DNA from: Tenebrio molitor | Taxonomy: Eukaryota; Arthropoda; Insecta; Coleoptera; Tenebrionidae | Assembly (NCBI RefSeq): GCF_963966145.1 | Contig: NC_091048.1 | Location: 30,380,001-30,444,000, forward strand | Length of the DNA stretch: 64,000 bases | Direction of reading: 5' to 3' | Shown here: one piece after another, positions 58,701 to 64,000 of the stretch | Layout of the letters: every line of letters begins with the position of its first letter | Position numbering within the stretch: position 1 is the stretch's first letter | Notes under the pieces: model-generated | What the model saw: the letters and a program-made list of their open reading frames with translations, nothing else | Told to the model about the DNA's origin: nothing | Databases searched by the model: none | Made by a program: the position numbers and the translations under genes

Positions 58701-60738
58701 TGTGATACATTGTTGTTTTCAGAATAAAAAATCTCTATCAGAATTACTAAAAAAAATTATGGGTTCGTATTTGAAAAAAATAATTTGACAGTTAAGCCTT
58801 GAAGCCCTTAGGGATATACGGGAATTTATTAGGCCCTTTTGTAGCCCATTCATAACCATTTAATTTGTTGTGTAAATAATTAAAATCCTCCAATAAATAA
58901 GGGAGTTATGGACTCGTCTTCTTTTTGGGGATACCTGTATGTTGTTATAAATAAAAATGGAACATTGCTGTTGTAAAAAAATAAATGAATGTAGAAACTG
59001 AGCCAGTAGTGAGAAAATCAACGAAAACGAGTATATTATAATAAAAATGAAAATGTTTCTATTGTTTTCGATTTGAAATGAGGAAATTACATTCTACAAA
59101 AATGGTGGATGCGCCAGGATCTACAAAGAATGTACAAAGTTAAAAAAATCGAAGTTTCCTTTCTGTAATGCGATAAATGAAGTGTAGAGACTGTGTTACA
59201 GAGATTTTGTGGAGATGAAATCAGCGAGCAAAACTGCAAAACCCAATTTCCGCTATTACGAATCAAAACGGTGGATGCGCCAAAACATGTAATATTGTGG
59301 CAATCTTTTTGTGTTGTTTCAAGAGATAAATACATATTGAAACTGTGTTGTAGAAATTTCGTTGAAGAGAAATTAAGGAAAAAACACAGGTTTGTACTTT
59401 TTATTAATCATCAAATCGACAAAATACACAAACAGTTGATGCGCCAAGATATTCATTCGTTGTTGTTTACTTAAATGAATGAAGTGTAAATTTTGTAACG
59501 GCGAAAGCAGCGAGGCAAACGCCAAAACTCTTCTCTGTTAAGAATAAAATGGTGGATGCGCTGAAATATCGGGCCTTCAAATAAATATATATTTAGAGTA
59601 GGCGTAGGCGACATTCTAATTCTGTAAAGTAATTTTTGTAAGTAGCCAATTATTCCTCGGAGTTACACAGGTTACATAGTAAGCTTTTTCCCAATTTCAT
59701 ATTGTCATATTCCGTAGATGGGGAATAGGGAGAATGCACTACAAAAATTAAAAATATTTTCTAACCTAATTTTATTTCGTTAAAATGTCAGACGTTTCTT
59801 GTGTCATTTTCTACGCTGGAAAAATGTTGCAAACAATTGAATTTCCATAAGTTGCTCTAAATATAAATTTATTTGAAGGCCCGTTACTTTGTGAGAAATT
59901 AAAACTAGGGAAACGTGTGTTGGTATTATGTGCCGTTTTACTAATTCTTCAATTGGAATTAGAATAAGTAATTCCAATTAATCATGTTCTTATTAATTTT
60001 ACTAATTTCTGGTGAGCCAATTTCGTGTCCGACCCGACATAATCAAGTCTCTCGTACCGTCTCTAATTTCCCTTGAAATAAATTCGCTTGATTAGCCAAA
60101 ATTAGCACTTTCGTTCGGTTCGTGCATCCGTCGATTTAAGTCTTAATTGATTTTTCCCGTTAATCCTTTAGCCACGGTCGGCCGGAGTTTTGTCCCACTT
60201 TCTTCAGTTTCACCCCCGGATCGGCCCCCCCTTGCGCTCCGGGCGCCATCCGTATCGAATAAAAAAATCGTCGAATATGTGCGCCGTGATTAAATTTATC
60301 TCGGTGGCAGAACGATACACACGATCATGTCGGGGAGTGGGGTTTTGCAAGGGGCGGCGGAGGTCTCCGGGGATTATTAGGGCATCGCGGGGTTTTAGAA
60401 AAGGGCCTAAGAGTTTCTCGGTGTAATTTTCCATCGTTGGCATTCCGCGAACACGCAATCTCGAGATTAACACCGCGGCTAAAAAAAGAAACAAAAAGAA
60501 AAACTCGCAGCACGGCTCATAATCGAAGTTTATTATTGGATTGCGGGACAAAGGGGTTGTAGTTTTTCCGGCGGGGTTGTTTGCATGATGCGGGCTTGAG
60601 GCCGCATCGTATGAGCTCGACAGATCACGCTGAAATTTGCTTTCAGGTTTTTGACTGCCGCTATGTAACCACCACCAGTGGAATGTTCGAGGCGCTGTGC
60701 AACCACATCAAATACAGCACCAACAAAGGCAACATCCG
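46640..60738 (+). CDS. Nos: Nitric oxide synthase, 5' portion (runs off the window)
   Basis: Four coding exons, 46640-46747, 51674-51807, 55640-55802 and 60647-60738, join in phase into 166 codons. NOS oxidises L-arginine to citrulline and nitric oxide using haem, tetrahydrobiopterin, FAD, FMN and NADPH, with Ca/calmodulin control. Visible landmarks are the zinc/dimer motif C40-X4-C45 (VCNNQMCLGSMM), WEQVQKEVNTTGTYQLTETE, the haem-ligand cysteine C125 in AWRNSVRCIGRIQW, and FDCRYVTTTSGMFEALCNHI. The N-terminus before the zinc motif is only 39 residues, with no PDZ or glutamine-rich extension. The rest of the oxygenase domain, the calmodulin site and the reductase domain should lie beyond the right edge; no later exon was found in 60739-64000. 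A complete CFAP299-like gene lies antisense in intron 1. Confidence 0.93.
47818..47823 (-). terminator. Candidate poly(A) signal of CFAP299-like gene
   Basis: AATAAA on the minus strand begins only four bases after the stop codon, implying a very short 3' UTR. No better hexamer was noticed nearby. Confidence 0.45.
47828..47998 (-). CDS. CFAP299: CFAP299-like gene, last exon
   Basis: This 171-base exon follows acceptor gtttcag and ends in TGA. It encodes VCVDPVKGLIFQNRYDRRII then CVDPAQEPGTNTTRKRIESD and MYDHVILYDHVVRQRI. Confidence 0.92.
   Translation of the reverse strand: MCVDPVKGLIFQNRYDRRIICVDPAQEPGTNTTRKRIESDMYDHVILYDHVVRQRI
47828..51605 (-). CDS. CFAP299: CFAP299-like cilia and flagella protein
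   Basis: A complete five-exon gene of 236 residues: 51605-51442, 51395-51218, 51160-51055, 49655-49564 and 47998-47828. All junctions are GT-AG and phases agree. The length is close to vertebrate CFAP299 (about 233 residues). Recognisable family stretches are TYEDYLDSLITEQDRCYLQD, IAELGYRSSGETLSRQ, VSGYIDFAHRL, QPTDLGYYHWKLGKTMSNNS, GLIFQNRYDRRIICVDP and MYDHVILYDHVVRQRI. The family is linked to cilia and sperm flagella, though its molecular role is poorly known. In insects, expression would be expected mainly in testis and ciliated sensory neurons. The gene sits wholly inside NOS intron 1 on the opposite strand. Its start codon is only 69 bases from NOS exon 2, so its promoter or 5' UTR probably overlaps that exon. 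Confidence 0.9.
49564..49655 (-). CDS. CFAP299: CFAP299-like gene, exon 4
   Basis: This 92-base exon runs from acceptor tttcgcag to donor gtaagt. It encodes GQQVLPQPTDLGYYHWKLGK then TMSNNSINYK. Confidence 0.88.
50880..51009. mobile_element. 130 bp MITE with 15 bp perfect TIRs
   Basis: AAGAGTCGATTGTGA at the left and its exact complement at the right bound 130 bases. An internal block, complement of AACCTCACTTTTTGCGTTGT, is shared with the 28.1-29.2 kb element. It lies in intron 3 of the CFAP299-like gene, and so also in NOS intron 1. Confidence 0.75.
51055..51160 (-). CDS. CFAP299: CFAP299-like gene, exon 3
   Basis: This 106-base exon runs from acceptor ctttag to donor gtaagt. It encodes TIIFLRYQTKKGFEVSGYID then FAHRLSNQDWKPFFR. 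Its donor is 46 bases from the edge of the MITE at 50880-51009. Confidence 0.9.
51218..51395 (-). CDS. CFAP299: CFAP299-like gene, exon 2
   Basis: This 178-base exon runs from acceptor ctgcag to donor gtgaga. It encodes SSGETLSRQQFEKRLAAVIN through IRERPNRVGILS. Confidence 0.88.
51442..51605 (-). CDS. CFAP299: CFAP299-like gene, exon 1
   Basis: This 164-base coding exon starts at ATG 51605 (MAHITATSTPQIEADRRLLQ) and includes YEDYLDSLITEQDRCYLQDT. The donor is gtaagc. Confidence 0.88.
51674..51807 (+). CDS. Nos: NOS coding exon 2 (zinc/dimer motif)
   Basis: This 134-base exon runs from acceptor tttttccgttgcag to donor gtaagc. It encodes NTVCNNQMCLGSMMAQPG through HAKDFLDQYFTSIR. The CX4C pair forms half of the intersubunit zinc site in the family. 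Confidence 0.92.
53014..54100 (-). mobile_element. MITE family B, copy 3, split by an insertion
   Basis: The parts at about 53014-53296 and 54051-54100 are the two halves of a minus-oriented family B element (GGCGTTGGAAACCGTCAG...CAACGCCTACTCAGCCCAGG). They are separated by a 0.75 kb element, so the family B copy is older. Confidence 0.75.
53297..54050. mobile_element. Inserted TIR element L (~0.75 kb)
   Basis: The ends are GTCTGTTTTTTTAATAATCA and, on the other strand, GTCCATTTTTGTTTAAATCA, both running into ATTGTCA. It interrupts a family B MITE. A second terminus of the same family is at 63406-63495. Confidence 0.7.
55640..55802 (+). CDS. Nos: NOS coding exon 3 (haem cysteine)
   Basis: This 163-base exon runs from acceptor ttctcgcag to donor gtcagt. 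It encodes ASSPAHTSRWEQVQKEVNTT through LAWRNSVRCIGRIQWSKLQ. The cysteine of RCIGR is the axial haem ligand of the NOS oxygenase domain. Confidence 0.95.
57899..58937. mobile_element. Foldback element C, 1,039 bp, TA-flanked
   Basis: The ends CAGGTGTCCCCAAAAAAAAA and CAGGTATCCCCAAAAAGAAG (opposite strand) stay paired for about 200 bases, through CATAGCTCCCTTATTTAT and TAGAGATTTTTATTCT. TA flanks both sides. It interrupts the 57.0-59.6 kb array and contains MITE B copy 4. Confidence 0.88.
58106..58437 (-). mobile_element. MITE family B, copy 4, nested in element C
   Basis: It begins AAATCTGGGCTGGGAAGGCG and ends CTACTCAGTCCAGGATT, with the same internal landmarks as the other copies. It lies between the arms of element C. 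Confidence 0.82.
59570..59883. mobile_element. TIR element Q (~314 bp)
   Basis: CGGGCCTTCAAATAAATATA at the left mirrors TATAAATTTATTTGAAGGCCCG at the right. It abuts the end of the degenerate array. Confidence 0.75.
60647..60738 (+). CDS. Nos: NOS coding exon 4
   Basis: This 92-base exon runs from acceptor tgctttcag to donor gtaaga. It encodes VFDCRYVTTTSGMFEALCNH then IKYSTNKGNI, nearly invariant in animal NOS. It ends in phase 2, so an exon beyond the window must follow. Confidence 0.95.
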
Positions 60739-61577
60739 GTAAGACACTGACTCCACACGTCCCAACTCCCGACCCTTTTTCCTCAGAAAGGGCAACCGCA
60801 AGCTCACATTTGCCAGGCAAAAATCCGCCACCAAATCGCCGCTAATCCCGCCTCGTTTAATCCGACATTTTCCGGGTGAGAACAGAAAAAACCGGATTAG
60901 TTCCGGGATTGCGGGATAATTTCCACTCGAAAATTGTACACTCTCGTTCTGAAAGGAGCAAGTCGGGCTGCGTTAAGAAATCGCCGGGACGAATCCCTCG
61001 TATTTGACAAACTAGGGAAGGGAATCCAACTTTGAGGCAGCACAGATGGTTAAATCGTTTGATATTGTCAAACTGTCACGTCTTCTGACTAATGGATTTA
61101 CTGTCTTGTTATAAAAATTAATAGGATGTCGGCGAAGATACGCCCGAAAATTGCTAACCTAACTAAGCGGTTATTATTTAAGCGAGGGCGGCAAACTTTC
61201 TTGGAAAATTTTAACGACCAGAATTTTTCTGATGGACAGACTTAATTCCGGCGCTCTCTCGAGGCGCTGCCATATTTCCAAATATACAGGACAGACGACC
61301 CTCTCACGGGGTCCCTCTTTACATAAATCAGACGACGTTAATTATAAAAGTTTTATTAGTTGTCAAATAGACACACGTGCAAGAGTTTTTATTTCAACTC
61401 ACAGGTTTTATCCGTCTAGGGACGCGCTTTGTCTCGACTTTGTTCGTCCTAAAAATCGAGACAACTCATAAAACTCACACGCTCATCAGAACGATAACTT
61501 GTTACAAATTTTTGTGTAATTTATTATTTTGTTATTCTACTCTTTTTTATATCTCTATTCTTAATACAGAGTTATTC

Positions 61578-62289
61578 AGATAAGAATACGAATTTACCTG
61601 AGGGCAGTAGACAACCCAAAAATCTTTTCGATATTTCTATTATAAATAAAACATGTTTATTGTTTTCAACTGTCATAAATTCTCATTTTTCTCCTTTGTA
61701 AACTGCCTCCCAACTGCTCTAAAGCAAAAAATAGCAGATAACCAACCGTTGCCCTAGACAACACATTCAAAGTGACATTTCTTGAAAAATTTGTCAAAAC
61801 TATCAAAAGCAAATGTGAAATCATTTTTAAAAGAGGCCTTAAAATCCTACGCTCGTATTTCAATCTGGCCTCTCGGGCAATTAGAAAAGCCCAATTTACA
61901 CAGAACCTCGTTGCATAAAAAACTAAATCAAGCTACTTAAATTTTTTTGAAGTTTTCGTGACATTTCACGTTTTACTGGGGTTTGGCCACAGAACGAGAA
62001 TTACGAAGAAACTGGCCATCTCGGAAAAGACGAATGCAAAGATCGGCAAGAAATTTGAACAATGCATACTATTACCTGCCTATTTAATAAACTGTTTAAA
62101 ATTATACTCCTCTAATTATATTGTTGTTTTCATTTTGACGTATTAAGATGACCAAATGTCAATGTCGTGGTGCCGTTATTTGAGATAACTTTGATTTTAA
62201 AAAATATTTAATTTAATAAGTTATAAACGTCGTAATGGAAGGCGTATTTTGGCTGCCCATGGTCCTCAGGTAAATTCGTATTCTTATCT
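61578..62289. mobile_element. TIR element M (~712 bp)
   Basis: A perfect 26-base inverted repeat begins AGATAAGAATACGAATTTAC and ends CTGAGG. The interior is AT-rich and non-coding. Confidence 0.75.
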
Positions 62290-62389
62290 AAATATTTTAC
62301 AAATTACCTGAAGGTTTCATTCGTTTTTCGATAAAGGCTTTACTGTGACGTCATGATCAAAAACAATTGCTGCTTTAAGACTTTGTGTT

Positions 62390-62632
62390 CTAGACGGTAA
62401 GGTTCTCGATTATAAAAGGTAACGACAACGGTTGCGCCAATATTTCCATCTCACTTAATTTGGCGTCTATCAAACATCCCGTGACACGATACAAACATCC
62501 CGTAAAATTGTGTATAACACTGTCTTTGTCACACTCACGGCATTTGTCGATATGTCCTCTCTTTTAATTTGGCGTCTCAAAAACGAACAATGAGTTGTCG
62601 CTACCTTATTTATCATCGAGAACCTTACTAGA
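62390..62632. mobile_element. TIR element N (~243 bp)
   Basis: CTAGACGGTAAGGTTCTCGA at the left mirrors CATCGAGAACCTTACTAG at the right, with GGTAACGACAAC/GTTGTCGCTACC inside. Internal TTTAATTTGGCGTCT-like blocks are repeated. Confidence 0.72.
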
Positions 62633-63405
62633 CGGCAATGCCTAGCGCTACATTTTAACGCACTGTTGCCAGATAGTCAGCTCCATGATTGCCAAGTCGC
62701 ATGATACGAATTATAATTGAAAATTCTCGTCGCGAAATGAAATGATAAAAATATTCGCTGGCTCTCCGACTAATAGAGAACTCTCAGGCTTAAAAAATTC
62801 GTCATGTGGGCAGTTACTCGTAATAGCAAAAAGCTGACACTTTTGCTAAATCGATTGATTATGTATAGGTGAACATCCAAAAAAAAAAGTTCAAAAATTG
62901 TGGTGTGCAAAAGGGCGTTAATCAAAATTTTCGAGTTACGTAGCTTATCGGATAGCCGATGTTCAAGTACTTTTTTTGGTAGAAACTTTGTAATATTTTC
63001 TGTAGCCGTTTGGTTGTAAAAAAATAAACAATTTTCAAAAATGTATTGAGTCTTATGGAAAGAATAAAATTCAAATGCCTGTATCTCTGTTCGACGCTCG
63101 CCAAAAATTCGTTCATTTTGCCGTGTTTTTACGTTTCTCACTCCATTGCTCGAAAACTAAGCCTCAAATCAAAAAAATGTATTCTTTAAGAACTAAAAAC
63201 AGATATTCTCTGATTACGATGGTGTTTATTATTAAGATTTTGAGGGAATATTAATCAAGTTATGATTAAAAAACTAACGTTGCATCAAAATCTTTAACCC
63301 ATTAGAAATGTAAACCTGGATCACCCTCCCGCACCGCTCTGTTCCCCGCGCTCGGCCCACCACCAAGACCTACCGAAACAATTATTTTGTTTGTAATATT
63401 TACGT

Positions 63406-63495
63406 TATAGTCCTTTTTTTTAAACAATTGTCAATGTCAAAATTTCCCTTAAAGACCAAGCTGTACCACCCTAAAACCTTTCATTTCAAAAGTTA
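63406..63495. mobile_element. Terminus of a second element L copy
   Basis: About 90 bases from TAGTCCTTTTTTTTAAACAA through CTGTACCACCCTAAAACCTT match the reverse complement of the right end of the element at 53297-54050. Similarity fades beyond about 63495 and the other end was not located. Confidence 0.6.
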
Positions 63496-64000
63496 GAAAA
63501 GTATTAGCCGTTCACGAATGTTTTAAACACGCAGCAGGCCAAGATATTTTTTGTTAGGTTGGCGTCAGGTCCTGTCATATGACGTTTCGTTGTTAAATAT
63601 TCGTCTCATTGTCAATTCCGTAATTAATTTAGTGCAATTAAATTATAACCTAAAATAGATTTATCATGCCAAATCACAATAGGTATTGCCAACTAAAATG
63701 TCAGATTTTCATAGACAGTCGGAAATTGAAACAATCGTGAATGCTGTATAAGCAAATTTTGTACCAAAAGACAAGAAATAAGACACTGACACTGAAAAAT
63801 ACAACTGAACGTATTCAGTAGCGCAATCAAAATGGCTGACATACAATTGGACATTTTACGTTCTTCTGCTTATGTTAAACAAAGGAGCAAGAAGAGCAAT
63901 TTCCAGCAAATGGAAATTACGGTCCAGACGTATGTTCGTCTACGACTGTTAAAAACTGTACTACGTTTCGCTATTCGTAGTGAGTAATACATCGGTTTAT

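Larger units (their letters stand above)
56995..59569. repeat. Degenerate tandem array with TGGTGGATGCGCC landmark
   Basis: The landmark or a close variant occurs at 57001, 57159, 57293, 57436, 57579, 57753, 59103, about 59269, about 59435 and 59550. Spacings are about 115-175 bases apart from the gap at the 1,039 bp insertion. Units also share ATAAAAATGG, ATAAATGAAGTGTAGAGACT-like and AAAACTGCAAAAC blocks. Copies are strongly diverged, so the array is old. Isolated landmarks at about 30779 and 32722 suggest dispersed single units. Confidence 0.85.
55803..60646 (+). other. NOS intron 3
   Basis: The 4.8 kb intron, gtcagt to tttcag, carries the TGGTGGATGCGCC array, the nested elements at 57.9-58.9 kb and the MITE at 59570-59883. 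No other coding exon is seen. Confidence 0.75.
60739..64000. other. NOS intron 4 (open at the right edge)
   Basis: No next NOS exon was found. The region contains the elements at 61578-62289, 62390-62632 and from 63406. The 62.7-63.3 kb stretch is AT-rich and non-coding by eye. Confidence 0.6.

Noticed and set aside
62770..63141. 123-codon minus-strand ORF
   Set aside because: The product is AT-rich in composition (Phe, Leu, Ile, Asn), has no domain, and lies in the open-ended NOS intron.

Overview
This is a piece of an insect nuclear genome, most likely a beetle. The genes have short exons, GT-AG introns and long introns. Coding exons favour G or C at third codon positions, against AT-rich flanks. 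There is an insect 27 kDa haemolymph-type protein and an arthropod-style nitric oxide synthase. Decayed transposases carry the DUF4817-type helix-turn-helix common in beetle genomes. No bacterial operon, tRNA, rRNA or CRISPR array is visible. Family names below come from recognising sequence patterns by eye; no database search was run.

Layout. (1) About 1-8.6 kb: two compatible minus-strand exons of an unidentified gene, with a large imperfect inverted repeat (arms 4633-5302 and 5774-6403) in the inferred intron. (2) About 13-19 kb: AT-rich, with nested foldback elements, TA-flanked MITEs and two DUF4817-type transposase relics. (3) 19.4-20.9 kb: a complete five-exon minus-strand gene for a secreted 27 kDa haemolymph-glycoprotein-like protein with a possible GPI signal. 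(4) 22.0-22.5 kb: a three-exon minus-strand gene for an unrecognised 153-residue protein. (5) 24.15-25.58 kb: a satellite-like array with a 324-326 bp period. (6) 28-44.1 kb: gene-poor, with many MITEs, some nested, and scraps of transposase and reverse transcriptase. (7) 46.5 kb to the right edge: the 5' part of a plus-strand nitric oxide synthase gene (four coding exons; the gene runs out of the window). Its first intron contains a complete antisense gene for a CFAP299-like ciliary protein (five exons, 236 residues). Its third intron contains a degenerate array with the motif TGGTGGATGCGCC, split by an insertion that itself contains another insertion.

The genes do not form a pathway. NOS makes nitric oxide from arginine, CFAP299 belongs to a cilium and sperm-flagellum family, and the 27 kDa protein is extracellular. 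The strongest structural observations are the 0.65 kb inverted repeat, which could make a long hairpin RNA if transcribed, the NOS/CFAP299 nesting, and the layered record of element insertions.
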